DNA of 64,000 nt from an uncultured Capnocytophaga sp. (GTDB taxonomy: Bacteria; Bacteroidota; Bacteroidia; Flavobacteriales; Flavobacteriaceae), in the NCBI RefSeq assembly GCF_937936315.1, contig NZ_CALGWU010000024.1, positions 62,001 through 126,000 on the forward strand, written 5' to 3'. The translations under genes were made by a program, and so were the position numbers. Positions 8,011 to 17,025 of the stretch are shown here, piece after piece (position 1 is the stretch's first letter; each line of letters begins with the position of its first letter). The notes beneath the pieces were generated by a model. That model worked only from the letters and a program-made list of their open reading frames with translations. It was not told the origin of the DNA and ran no database searches.

Positions 8011-9939
8011 TTTGTCATTAATGATTCTATCCATAAAATCTTGTATAAAGGCACGCATATCTGCGATGCCTTTTTTCATTTCTTCATTCTTCGAAACTTC
8101 TTCCTTTAGATTTTGAGTGAGATTTAAATCGGTATTAGCATAAACACCTACTACTTCACCTTCTAAATCTAGCACGTAAATATAATTACCTTGTATAAGT
8201 TGGTAAAATTGTGTATTGGTAACAAAAGCACGAGGTGTTTCATCGGGTAAATTTGCTAATAAACTGCGCCCCCAAGAGCGAAACGGCTGTTTGTACCCCA
8301 TAAGATAAGCAAGTGTAGGAAAAATATCTATTTGCTGCCCTAATACATCCGAGCTGCCTTGTGGTATCAGCTTTTTATTTGCACTGAATAAGATAATAGG
8401 CAATCGGTGGTGAGCTATTTTTTGCTTGTAGAAATCGTAGTAATCTTCCGTAGTATGGTCGGGTATAATGGCAAAAATAGTATTAGGATACCAACTTTCT
8501 TTTTTAACGGTATCAAAGAATTTACCTATTGAATAATCGCTGTATTCCACTACGTTGTGCATTAGCATATCGCCTTTATTAAATCGCTTGTTATGAGGCT
8601 CTGGTACTTTATACGGGCCATGTGAAGAAAGCGTAAATACAGTTGCTAAAAAAGGCTGTTTCATCTGGTTGATTTTTTTAGCAAAGAACTGCAAAAAAGG
8701 CTCGTCGTCTATCCCCCAACTTCCATTGTAGTAGCGGTCATCATTAAATTCTGTACGCCCTAAATAAGTTTGGTAACCTATTTGGTGAGTATAGCCATCA
8801 AAATTCATAGACCCATTGGTTGCCCCGTGAGCAAAGAGGGTTTCATAGCCCAAAGAACGAGCTATATTAGGCAAAGATGACACCTCACGTTGTGCATACC
8901 CCGATCTCACCCAAGCTGTTTGGAAGGTAGGCATCCCTGCTGTAACTGCCGAAATCCCTTCGATAGAATGGATACTATTGGCGTAGATATTCGTAAAATA
9001 AAATCCTTTTTGAGCTAAAGAATCTAAAAATGGCGTATGGGTGCGATAATTAGGAATCTGTGTATTTTGATTCATTACCCCAAAATATTCTGCCCCCATA
9101 CCTTCTAATATGATAAATACAATATTTGGCTTCTCAGTTACTTCGTTGTGATATTGTTTGATAGGTTTGATGTACTGCTGAATATATTCATCGGTTGTAA
9201 ATTTAAATTCTTTAAAACCTTTGTTTTTACCCATAGTGCGCAAGATTGTAAAAGGCGTATTCAACAGTACATTCACTTGCGAAATATCACGTGCGTATTT
9301 GCTTGCATCCATTACGGTAAGAGGAATCACTCCTGCTTTGAACGAGAAACCGCGTATTCCAAAAATAAGCGTAGGCGCTAAAAGTACTATTACTATTATT
9401 GAAGTAATAAAATATGGTTTCTTTCTTGTTATTTTTTCCTCTTTTATCTGTACTTTCTTATAAAGGAAAATCCAAAATAGCACTAATACTAAAAAAACTA
9501 CAAAAATTGCCCAATATTGTACCAAGAAACCAGCAAGTAGTGTGATAGGATTATGTTCATTCTCAACTAAAGCCCAATCATTGGTGGTAAGACGTGTTTT
9601 GTTATAAGAAAAGTAGGCAATATCTATAAAATTGAGTAGATAAGCCGGAATATTACAAAGAAAATATACCCAAAAAAGAACTTTCTGAAATTTATTTTGA
9701 GCATTAACAAGTAGCGGAAGAACGCTCAAAAAGATAAATAGTAAGTTTACATAGATAATCGCTGTAGTATCAAACAATAATCCATAGAAAGCCAAGCGCA
9801 AAAAATCACTTATACCCTCTACGCTCAAATGTGCGTGGTTAAAACTGTAAAAAGCAAGCCTCACCAAAAAATAAAACAAATAAACTAACACTAACCGATA
9901 AGCTAATGCTTTGTACTCGCTAATCCTAAATGACTTCAT
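8002..9939 (-). CDS. LTA synthase family (sulfatase-fold) membrane protein, probable phosphoglycerol or phosphoethanolamine transferase
   Basis: 645 residues. Five N-terminal membrane segments (about 13-30, 46-78, 86-108, 135-160, 177-195) precede an extracytoplasmic sulfatase-fold domain that begins PNIVFIILEGMGAEYFG. Metal-site residues visible are E279, the DH of IPDHTTEDYYDF and the HH of IAHHRLP. At the nucleophile position, where relatives have Thr in a GxRTxxG-like motif, this protein reads SIHSIEG with Ser325. Such enzymes move a phosphorylated alcohol from a phospholipid to an envelope glycan. The tail overlaps the convergent gene by nine bases. Five bases separate it from the GT4 gene upstream, so the two form an operon. 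Confidence 0.85.
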   Translation of the reverse strand: MKSFRISEYKALAYRLVLVYLFYFLVRLAFYSFNHAHLSVEGISDFLRLAFYGLLFDTTAIIYVNLLFIFLSVLPLLVNAQNKFQKVLFWVYFLCNIPAYLLNFIDIAYFSYNKTRLTTNDWALVENEHNPITLLAGFLVQYWAIFVVFLVLVLFWIFLYKKVQIKEEKITRKKPYFITSIIVIVLLAPTLIFGIRGFSFKAGVIPLTVMDASKYARDISQVNVLLNTPFTILRTMGKNKGFKEFKFTTDEYIQQYIKPIKQYHNEVTEKPNIVFIILEGMGAEYFGVMNQNTQIPNYRTHTPFLDSLAQKGFYFTNIYANSIHSIEGISAVTAGMPTFQTAWVRSGYAQREVSSLPNIARSLGYETLFAHGATNGSMNFDGYTHQIGYQTYLGRTEFNDDRYYNGSWGIDDEPFLQFFAKKINQMKQPFLATVFTLSSHGPYKVPEPHNKRFNKGDMLMHNVVEYSDYSIGKFFDTVKKESWYPNTIFAIIPDHTTEDYYDFYKQKIAHHRLPIILFSANKKLIPQGSSDVLGQQIDIFPTLAYLMGYKQPFRSWGRSLLANLPDETPRAFVTNTQFYQLIQGNYIYVLDLEGEVVGVYANTDLNLTQNLKEEVSKNEEMKKGIADMRAFIQDFMDRIINDKLR

Positions 9940-9944
9940 ATAAA

Positions 9945-11108
9945 CTATAAAATGCTTTTAAATAATTCATCCCATTGTTTTACAATAGTTTGAGAACTAA
10001 ACTCCTCTACTTTCACTTGTATATTTTTTTGTATACGCGCCCTTACTGAGTCATCGCTTATTAATTTACTAAGCTCATTGGCGTATGCTTGTATATCAAA
10101 AGGGGGTACCAAAATACCATTTTCACCATTAGGCGAAAGAATACCTCTTACTCCTGCCGAGCAATCAAAAGCAATAGGCACAACTCCTGCTTGTTGAGCT
10201 TCCATCAGCACGGTTCCTTGCCCTTCAATTTGAGATGACAAACAGAGGATAGCTGCTTTGTTGTAATAGGGAAATGGATCTTCTTTTTTACCTAAAAAAG
10301 TAATACGCTCTAATTTTTTTTCTTTTGCCATTGCTTGTAAACGAGGTAACTCTTTACCTTCGCCTATCAAAGCAAATTGCCAATCAGGATGTTTTTTATA
10401 AATACTCTCCCAAATAGTTACTAAGCGATCTACTCGCTTATCTACATAGCTCATTCGCCCTACATAGATAATAAGTCGTTCTTTATCTAATGAATAAGTG
10501 CGTGTTGTTGAAGCTACAGGGGTAGAAATAGCCCTAATTTTATGATTATCTACAAGCTGCAGTGCCTTAGTTAGCTCCTCTTTATAAGCTTCACATAACA
10601 CTATAAATGCATGGTATTTATTATAAATCGCACGATATTTTTCAATCTTTATTTTCTTATAAATATGAAAAGCAGGTATTTTAAAGCCTTTGTAAAATAA
10701 ATAGTGTAGGGGGCTTTTCTTTGATTTTTCTTGTAGTGTTTCTAAGTGATTTTCTGCTTGCCAAAAAGTAACTCCATAGTGAGCAAAAACACATTTACAG
10801 TTTGTCTTTTCAAATATTCTTTCACGTGTAGCACTAAAGCTTTTCCCTACAAACACAAGAATATCAATATTTAGTTCGTTTGCTTTCTCTGCCAAAGATA
10901 CTTTGGGCGATGAAAACAATCGCGTTTTTCCTATATCTACAAAGGTAATATTTCCCTTATCTTTTTCACTGAGTTGATGATGATGAATATGGGCTGAAAA
11001 TACAAATATATTATACCCCATAACTTTAAGCAAAGGGGCTATTGTAGAAGTAACCATTTCTCCTCCTCCAAAAGGAAATTGACCGTGTATAAATCCTATA
11101 TTTACCAT
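9945..11108 (-). CDS. Glycosyltransferase family 4 (GT-B)
   Basis: 387 residues. The N-terminus reads VNIGFIHGQFPFGGGEMV, a glycine-rich acceptor-side loop of GT4 enzymes. The C-terminal Rossmann half has RLIIYVGRMSYVDKRVDRLV and the nucleotide-sugar motif EGQGTVLMEAQQAGVVPI with the E-x7-E pattern. It transfers a sugar to a surface polysaccharide or LPS precursor; donor and acceptor cannot be read from sequence. It heads a leftward operon with the LTA-synthase-like gene and is divergent from a GT2 gene, all part of an envelope-glycan cluster. Confidence 0.9.
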   Translation of the reverse strand: MVNIGFIHGQFPFGGGEMVTSTIAPLLKVMGYNIFVFSAHIHHHQLSEKDKGNITFVDIGKTRLFSSPKVSLAEKANELNIDILVFVGKSFSATRERIFEKTNCKCVFAHYGVTFWQAENHLETLQEKSKKSPLHYLFYKGFKIPAFHIYKKIKIEKYRAIYNKYHAFIVLCEAYKEELTKALQLVDNHKIRAISTPVASTTRTYSLDKERLIIYVGRMSYVDKRVDRLVTIWESIYKKHPDWQFALIGEGKELPRLQAMAKEKKLERITFLGKKEDPFPYYNKAAILCLSSQIEGQGTVLMEAQQAGVVPIAFDCSAGVRGILSPNGENGILVPPFDIQAYANELSKLISDDSVRARIQKNIQVKVEEFSSQTIVKQWDELFKSIL

Positions 11109-11159
11109 ATACTTTCAAGTAAAAAATATTTTAAAATGCAAATATACAAAAAAAATTTT

Positions 11160-11167
11160 TAATTTTG
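11160..11167 (+). promoter_or_regulatory. Bacteroidota -7 box (TAATTTTG) ahead of the GT2 gene
   Basis: TAATTTTG matches TAnnTTTG and lies 14 bases before the ATG, implying a very short leader. The divergent 73-base gap must also hold the promoter of the GT4 gene on the other strand. Confidence 0.5.
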
Positions 11168-11181
11168 CCCAAAAAATAAGT

Positions 11182-11955
11182 ATGACTGGTACGACTCCAA
11201 AAATAAGCGGTCTCATCATTACTTACAATGAAGAGAAAAATATAAAGGAGGTATTAGAGAGCTTCAACTTTTGCGATGAAATTATCGTAGTCGATTCGTT
11301 TAGCACCGATAATACCGTCTCTATCGCTCAGTCTTTTAGCAAAGTAAAAGTAGTACAGAATAAGTTTGAAGACTTTGCTAAACAGCGCAACCTCGCTTTG
11401 CAACACGCCTCTAATGACTGGGTGCTTTTTCTCGATGCCGATGAACGCATTACTCCGGCTCTACAATCTGAAATTATTACCACTCTCAACGATCCTGATA
11501 AAAAAGATGCTTACTATTTTAAACGTTTATTCTTTTTCGCAGGCAAACCTATTCACTTTTCAGGCACTCAAGGCGATAAAAACTTTAGACTCTTTCGCAA
11601 AAGCCTATGCCACTACGTTCCCGAACGCAAAGTACACGAAACCCTTTCTGTTAAAGGAACTATAGGGGTACTCAAACACAAACTTTTGCACTATTCAGTA
11701 TCCGACTACGACTCTTACCGCCAAAAAGCTGTCCTTTATGGCAAACTTCGAGGCGAAGAAATGTTCTTAAAAGGCAAAAACTATAGCGCTCTAAAAATGT
11801 ACACCAAAATGGCTTTTCACTTCTTTAAAACTTACATTTTGAAAGGTGGTATTCTAGATGGCAAAGAGGGATTTTTGCTTAGTAAAGTAAGCGCTATTTC
11901 TGTCTATGAAAATTTCACATCATTAAAATATCAACAGAAAAAGAATAGCAGATAA
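11182..11955 (+). CDS. Glycosyltransferase family 2, WaaE/KdtX-like
   Basis: 257 residues with a GT-A fold. The N-terminus has SGLIITYNEEKNI, then DEIIVVDSFSTDNT and the metal-binding DADE motif (D85-A-D87). The GDKNFRLFRKS and RKVHETL segments are typical of the LPS-core WaaE/KdtX group, which adds glucose or a related sugar to the inner core. The exact sugar is inference. An O-antigen ligase-like gene begins 37 bases later, which fits LPS or capsule assembly. Confidence 0.88.
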   Translation: MTGTTPKISGLIITYNEEKNIKEVLESFNFCDEIIVVDSFSTDNTVSIAQSFSKVKVVQNKFEDFAKQRNLALQHASNDWVLFLDADERITPALQSEIITTLNDPDKKDAYYFKRLFFFAGKPIHFSGTQGDKNFRLFRKSLCHYVPERKVHETLSVKGTIGVLKHKLLHYSVSDYDSYRQKAVLYGKLRGEEMFLKGKNYSALKMYTKMAFHFFKTYILKGGILDGKEGFLLSKVSAISVYENFTSLKYQQKKNSR

Positions 11956-11991
11956 GAAGAGTGTAATCATATCCTAACAAACAATAAAGCT

Positions 11992-13344
11992 ATGAAAAAC
12001 GCTATACTCATACTCAACATATCAGCTTTATGTATCGCTAGCATTCTCTATTTTACTCCAATAACAGTAAATATTTATGAGCTAAGCGATATCAATCTTC
12101 TCTTCCGTATAGCTATGGGGGGCATTGGAGGGCTTTCGCTTATTGATGTTTTTATCAAGCGAAAAGAATTGTTCACTGGCATAACTCCTTTTAGAATTTT
12201 TATAGCCATTTTTGCCTCAGCTATCATAGCAACTTATTTCTACAACCACAAAACTCCCTTAGGTCTCAGCATTGTGTTGCTTTTCCTTTGCCTTACACAT
12301 GGTATCTACAACCGCACTTTCTATAAGCCTCACCCTATTATGATAGCCCTCTTCGCTTTTTGCTCACTAAAACTACTTAGCTGCCTATGGGCTACCGATC
12401 CTAAACAAGGTTTTTCTCATATCGACTACTATAGCTTGTTCATCTTCGTGCCTATTGTGAGTTGCTTCTTCCGAATAGAAAAAAAAGAATTAAAACCTTT
12501 CATATACACTGCCTTTTCTTTTTTCCTAAGCGTAATGACCCTCTTGGTTGTCGCTTATATCTTCTTGGTAAAACAGTACGACAAACCTCTTTTAGCCTTT
12601 CTTTCTTTCAACAAAGGTTATATGGGAGATGCGTCATATTATACACTTATCAATTGGACAAAAACAGCACATCCTAGCAAGATTGCTTGGATATATATGG
12701 CCGTTTTCGCAATGGGATTATGGCTATGGAAAACCCAAAAAGGTAAAATTATTAACTCTCTCCAAATAACACTCTACGGCTTACTGCTAATAATTATATC
12801 ATTTGTACTACAAGCGCGCATAGCTATTTTAGGCTCCCTAATACTTATAGGCTTGTGGTATTGGATCGGATTAATGAGGATCATAGCTAAAGCTAAATAT
12901 GTTACTCTTTACACCTCTCTAATGGTTATCATAGCTCTATGGATCGCTAAAATAGTAATTTTTGAAACCCCTTATTTTGACGACCCTATCCGAAACGCTA
13001 TGAATACAGCTGCAATCAACAGCTTTAAACAATACCCTATTTTCGGAGGAGGCGCCGGACACGAAACTCTAGTGGTAAGGCAAGCTGGATACAGCTTCCA
13101 TGGTTTGCACAACGACTTCTTGAGCACTCTAGTGGACAACGGACTTATAGGCGTGACTTTACTGCTGACCTTCCATATATTAGTCCTATATTACGCTCTC
13201 AAACAACGCTATTTACTCAGCTTATACGTCCTAGCTGCTTTTGTAATTTTCAACGCTACTGAAGGCGTAATAGCCATTAGTATTTGTATCCCTTTTTTCT
13301 TATTCTGCCTCATTCCCCCTCGTTTAAAAAACATTCCTCTATAA
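11992..13344 (+). CDS. O-antigen ligase / polymerase family membrane protein
   Basis: 450 residues with about ten to twelve membrane segments. The large periplasmic loop, with YPIFGGGAGHETLVVRQAGYS and then HNDFLSTLVDNGLIG, carries the histidine-containing motif of the Wzy_C/WaaL family. The protein joins or polymerises surface glycan on a lipid carrier. Whether it is WaaL ligase or Wzy polymerase cannot be decided. It follows the GT2 gene closely and belongs to the same envelope cluster. Confidence 0.85.
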   Translation: MKNAILILNISALCIASILYFTPITVNIYELSDINLLFRIAMGGIGGLSLIDVFIKRKELFTGITPFRIFIAIFASAIIATYFYNHKTPLGLSIVLLFLCLTHGIYNRTFYKPHPIMIALFAFCSLKLLSCLWATDPKQGFSHIDYYSLFIFVPIVSCFFRIEKKELKPFIYTAFSFFLSVMTLLVVAYIFLVKQYDKPLLAFLSFNKGYMGDASYYTLINWTKTAHPSKIAWIYMAVFAMGLWLWKTQKGKIINSLQITLYGLLLIIISFVLQARIAILGSLILIGLWYWIGLMRIIAKAKYVTLYTSLMVIIALWIAKIVIFETPYFDDPIRNAMNTAAINSFKQYPIFGGGAGHETLVVRQAGYSFHGLHNDFLSTLVDNGLIGVTLLLTFHILVLYYALKQRYLLSLYVLAAFVIFNATEGVIAISICIPFFLFCLIPPRLKNIPL

Positions 13345-13398
13345 ACAAAACTCTGCATTTTTATTCAATTCCCTTTTCATAATTCACTGATAATTCAC

Positions 13399-13406
13399 TA
13401 CCTTTG
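13399..13406 (+). promoter_or_regulatory. Bacteroidota -7 box (TACCTTTG) ahead of the SDR gene
   Basis: TACCTTTG lies 27 bases before the ATG. A clear TTTG at -33 is not present. Confidence 0.6.
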
Positions 13407-13432
13407 TCGCCATATTACTTAACCCTCACTCA

Positions 13433-14236
13433 ATGAACAAAACCGTTCTCATTACCGGCGCCACTTCGGGTATAGGCAAAGAAACTGCCCTGCTCCTCGC
13501 TTCCAAAGGCTTTTTGGTCTATGGCACAGCGCGCAATGTAGAAGACAAGAACCTACCTTTCCGCCTTTTGCCTATGGATGTGCGCAACGAAACTTCTATC
13601 AAAGAAGCGATACAGCAAATCCTCACCGAAGTAGGTCGCATTGATATACTCATCAACAATGCAGGCGTGGGCATCACTGGAGCAGTAGAAGAACTCCCCG
13701 CCGAGCAACTACACAACGTTTTTGCTACCAATCTCTACGGCGCTATAGCTGTGATACAGCAAGTGCTCCCCACTATGCGCGCGCAAGGCAGCGGACGCAT
13801 CATCAATATTGCCTCTATTGCAGCTTATATGGGCTTGCCCTTCCGCGGGGCTTATTCCGCCAGCAAAGGCGCGCTTCTTTTGATGAGTGAAGCCTTGCGT
13901 ATGGAAGTAAAGCAGTTCGGCATCGAGGTAACCACCATTTCCCCAGGCGATTATGCTACCGATATTGCCTCTCGCCGTTACCACGCCCCCGTAAACGAAA
14001 ACTCTCCGTATGCCGAAGTCTATGCCAAACAACTCCGTCTGATGAACGAGCACGTTGATAGTGGTGGCGACCCCAAAGAAATGGCAGATAAAATACTGAA
14101 AGTCATCAATACCAAACACCCCAAAGTGCATTACAAACAAGGTAGTTTCTTGCAGAAGTTCTCCATTGTCCTCAAACGACTCTTACCGAGCAAGCGCTAC
14201 GAGAAAATGCTGATGAAACACTACTCATTAAATTAG
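13433..14236 (+). CDS. Short-chain dehydrogenase/reductase
   Basis: 267 residues with all classical SDR marks: the TGATSGIG cofactor loop (8-15), NNAG (75-78), catalytic Ser128, and Tyr141 with Lys145 in YSASK. TAR after the second strand suggests NADP preference, which is inference. The substrate is unknown. It is a single gene with its own promoter, followed by a half copy of the ACTTTGCCAAAGT repeat. Confidence 0.93.
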   Translation: MNKTVLITGATSGIGKETALLLASKGFLVYGTARNVEDKNLPFRLLPMDVRNETSIKEAIQQILTEVGRIDILINNAGVGITGAVEELPAEQLHNVFATNLYGAIAVIQQVLPTMRAQGSGRIINIASIAAYMGLPFRGAYSASKGALLLMSEALRMEVKQFGIEVTTISPGDYATDIASRRYHAPVNENSPYAEVYAKQLRLMNEHVDSGGDPKEMADKILKVINTKHPKVHYKQGSFLQKFSIVLKRLLPSKRYEKMLMKHYSLN

Positions 14237-14275
14237 CAAATTAGGTAATTAGCAAATTTTCCAATTTGTAACACC

Positions 14276-14290
14276 CACTTTGCCAAAGTT
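14276..14290 (+). repeat. Half copy of the ACTTTGCCAAAGT interspersed repeat
   Basis: CACTTTGCCAAAGTT is one arm of the hairpin family seen whole at 2056 and 43946; the second arm is missing here. Confidence 0.6.
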
Positions 14291-14370
14291 AAATACAATT
14301 CGTTTTTTTGACCTGATAACATCACAACTTGTTAATTGTTAATTATTAATCGTTAATTATTAATTGTCTT

Positions 14371-15024
14371 ATGAAATTTTTTATCGACACAGCGAATCTA
14401 TCGCAAATTCAAGAAGCCCAAGACTTGGGCGTGTTAGACGGGGTAACCACCAATCCGTCATTAATGGCAAAAGAAGGCATCACCGGCAAAGCCGCTATCT
14501 TGCAACATTACAAAAACATCTGTGAGATTGTAGAAGGCGATGTCTCTGCCGAAGTAATTGCCACCGATTTCGAGGGCATTGTGCGCGAAGGCGAAGAACT
14601 TGCCGCCCTTCACCCTCAAATCGTAGTAAAAGTACCGATGATTAAAGACGGTATCAAAGCTATTAAATACTTCACCGATAAGGGTATCCGTACCAATTGT
14701 ACCCTCGTATTCTCGGCAGGTCAGGCGCTTTTGGCAGCCAAAGCAGGTGCTACTTATGTATCGCCTTTCATCGGCAGACTCGACGATATCTCTGCCGACG
14801 GACTTTCTCTCATCGAAGAAATACGCCTCATCTACGACAACTATAACTTTGAGACACAAATTCTTGCAGCCTCTGTGCGCCATACTATGCACATTCTCGA
14901 GTGTGCTAAAATAGGTGCCGATGTCATTACCGCCCCTCTTTCGGCTATCACTGGACTGTTAAAACATCCCCTTACTGATAGCGGCTTAGCACAGTTTTTA
15001 GCCGATGCAAAGAAATTGGGATAA
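14371..15024 (+). CDS. fsa: Transaldolase / fructose-6-phosphate aldolase (TalC type)
   Basis: 217 residues, the size of the short transaldolase subfamily. It starts MKFFIDTANL, has GVTTNPSLMAKEG and the Schiff-base lysine in VVKVPM (K87), then the FVSPFIGRLDD-type segment (here YVSPFIGRLDD). It belongs to the TalC/FSA group, whose members act as transaldolases in the pentose phosphate pathway or split fructose 6-phosphate; sequence alone does not separate them, though transaldolase is the usual role in flavobacteria. The next gene follows after 15 bases. Confidence 0.93.
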   Translation: MKFFIDTANLSQIQEAQDLGVLDGVTTNPSLMAKEGITGKAAILQHYKNICEIVEGDVSAEVIATDFEGIVREGEELAALHPQIVVKVPMIKDGIKAIKYFTDKGIRTNCTLVFSAGQALLAAKAGATYVSPFIGRLDDISADGLSLIEEIRLIYDNYNFETQILAASVRHTMHILECAKIGADVITAPLSAITGLLKHPLTDSGLAQFLADAKKLG

Positions 15025-15039
15025 CAATATTAAATCATT

Positions 15040-15780
15040 ATGCAATCAAGAGAAGAAATTCAAGAACTGAACGACCATTTGCAGGCGTTCCCCAAAGCAG
15101 AAGACATCTTTGTAAAAGAGCAACCATGGCTCAAAAATCATTTTTTGCCCCTGATGAGTATCGATTTAGCCGAAATCAACCCTGATTGGGCAGAGCAAAA
15201 GGTGTATATGCTTGCTCCGTTTGAGCCTTATGAGGGGTATATAGGCGATAATACCACCGAATATCACAACGAATATACCGCCCCTAACTGGCTGGCTTTC
15301 CGCCTAACCGACGATAATAAGTTCGAGTTCCTCGGCAAGGAAGGATATTTTGAACGAACCGCTATTCACCATTGGGATTTTAAGTCTGAAGAAGAAAAAG
15401 AATTTCAAAAAATGCAGAAAAGCTATGAAAAAAGCAAAGCAAATTTTGAGAAATACGGCACATTGATTAATATATTTGCATTAGAATATGATGGAAAAAT
15501 AGAAAAAGCAAATTATTTAAGTAGATTAGGAGGGGAATATTCTTTTTCTAATTGGGCAACTTCTATTTCAAGTGGCGAGTATCCCAAAGCATTTGCAATG
15601 AAGTTGGATAGAGAAGAAGGACTTCCTGACGATGGGATTAGTATAACTTATAAAGAAAATCCTTTTTATTTTATTGCAGAAACTGCAAGCTATGATTGGT
15701 ATGATGGTGGTATTGATGGCATCATTATGTTTTATGAGCCTGTAAGCCGTATCGTGCTATATACTTTTGATTTTACATAA
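15040..15780 (+). CDS. Cytosolic protein of unknown function, first of an immunity-like cluster
   Basis: 246 residues, no signal peptide, acidic and rich in aromatic residues (EYSFSNWATS, ETASYDWYDGGIDG). The central LSRLGGEYSFSNW faintly recalls the YwqG/DUF1963 fold, but this is weak. It is followed by two SUKH-like genes, a DNA alkylation-repeat gene and a small colicin-immunity-like gene, so it may also be an immunity protein. The 3' half is more AT-rich than the 5' half, hinting at mosaic origin. Confidence 0.6.
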   Translation: MQSREEIQELNDHLQAFPKAEDIFVKEQPWLKNHFLPLMSIDLAEINPDWAEQKVYMLAPFEPYEGYIGDNTTEYHNEYTAPNWLAFRLTDDNKFEFLGKEGYFERTAIHHWDFKSEEEKEFQKMQKSYEKSKANFEKYGTLINIFALEYDGKIEKANYLSRLGGEYSFSNWATSISSGEYPKAFAMKLDREEGLPDDGISITYKENPFYFIAETASYDWYDGGIDGIIMFYEPVSRIVLYTFDFT

Positions 15781-15835
15781 GAATAAATGGCTATTCGAAG
15801 CTCTTTTTCATAAAGCATAATTTTTTAAATTAGAA

Positions 15836-16510
15836 ATGATGCCCAACATTCTATTACAACAATTAGAAAATGCCCTCCCAGAAGGAATGCAAATCCCAGA
15901 GGAACTCCGCCAACTCTATCAGTGGATAGAGGACAACGGCTATTATACTGACAGAGATGGTGTGCGTTATGGCTATCTCTACCCGCAAGATAAGTTAAGA
16001 GAGAGCTGGACTGAGAATAAACGCAAAGAAGGTACCGATATTGCTTTCTCGGTATTAAAACCATCAGATAATGAGGATTTGTTGGAGATTTGTTATCCAA
16101 ATCATAAGGAAGAAGTAAGGCGCCGTTTGCTTGTCTTTGCGCAGAGTGGTGGCGATGGTTCGGAGTGTGCCTTGTGGCTCGACGATGAAGGGCATACCCA
16201 AATCGTGCATATCGGGTCGGGTTCAGGCTCTGTGATGACTTGTATATTGGTGAAAAACGCCTTGGATTTCTTGCGTCTATTAGCCATTGGCTATGATGAG
16301 ATTTGCTGGGACGAAGAATATTCTTCTCCTCCTAATAGTAATAAAGACAATACATTCGTCCACCCTAATACACAATACCAAGAGTGGGTACAAAATACCT
16401 TCCATACTACCATTCCCGTAATAGGTTTAGAGGTCGTAACCCCTCATAGTATGGATGATGAAGCTACCGATGATCCTTTTTTAAAATGGTTTCTTGAAGT
16501 AACGGAGTAA
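15836..16510 (+). CDS. SMI1/KNR4 (SUKH) family protein, immunity type
   Basis: 224 residues with no signal peptide. The start, with an amphipathic helix then IPEELRQLYQWIEDNGYYT, is typical of the SUKH superfamily, whose members are common immunity proteins against polymorphic nuclease toxins. ALWLDDEGHTQIVHIGSGSG corresponds to the core strands. No toxin gene is beside it in this window. Function as an orphan immunity protein is inference from family and neighbours. Confidence 0.75.
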   Translation: MMPNILLQQLENALPEGMQIPEELRQLYQWIEDNGYYTDRDGVRYGYLYPQDKLRESWTENKRKEGTDIAFSVLKPSDNEDLLEICYPNHKEEVRRRLLVFAQSGGDGSECALWLDDEGHTQIVHIGSGSGSVMTCILVKNALDFLRLLAIGYDEICWDEEYSSPPNSNKDNTFVHPNTQYQEWVQNTFHTTIPVIGLEVVTPHSMDDEATDDPFLKWFLEVTE

Positions 16511-16549
16511 ATTAGGAATAAAAAACACATAACATTTAATAACAAACCT

Positions 16550-17017
16550 ATGAACAACGAAACATTACCTACAACATATTTAGGGAGAGAGCTCCCAAAA
16601 GAGTATGTAAACAGTATTGAAAAGGGAGAGTCCTTCCCCGAATGGCTCACAATGTTCCCTCATACAGAATACGAACACAGTACCGATATTGAAGTATGGA
16701 GCAAAGAATTTCTCTTTGGGCATACTTTTAGTGAATCTTTCTGCAATTACGCTTTCTTTACTCGTGATGATCTTGATTTTTCGATACTACAAACCCGTGA
16801 TGAAGACACTTTAACCCCTGAAGAACTCCAATCAGCCTTTGCTATAGGTTCTGTAAACGAAGGATTTGTGTTTATCAACCTGCACGATGGTTCGCTTTGG
16901 ATTTGGTATCACGATATGTTTTGTGAGAAAGTTGCTGAAAACTTTTCCGACTTCCAAAATCTTCTTACTAAAGAGCCTGTGGATGGAGATGAGGAGGATA
17001 TAGATGAGGAGGAATAA
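16550..17017 (+). CDS. SUKH-like small acidic protein, immunity type
   Basis: 155 residues, acidic, no signal peptide. The segment AIGSVNEGFVFINLHDGSLW followed by WYHDMFCEKVAENFSDFQNLL has the strand-strand-helix end of SMI1/KNR4 domains. The strongly acidic tail (DGDEEDIDEEE) would suit binding to a basic toxin. It sits between another SUKH-like gene and an alkylation-repeat gene, all in one orientation with short gaps. Confidence 0.7.
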   Translation: MNNETLPTTYLGRELPKEYVNSIEKGESFPEWLTMFPHTEYEHSTDIEVWSKEFLFGHTFSESFCNYAFFTRDDLDFSILQTRDEDTLTPEELQSAFAIGSVNEGFVFINLHDGSLWIWYHDMFCEKVAENFSDFQNLLTKEPVDGDEEDIDEEE

Positions 17018-17025
17018 TTTATTGT

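Noticed and set aside
13709..14140. Open frame of 143 codons on the minus strand inside the SDR gene
   Set aside because: It lies fully within a well-recognised gene and shows no domain; the same holds for the minus-strand frames at 14461-14892, 1578-2009 and 23493-24020.
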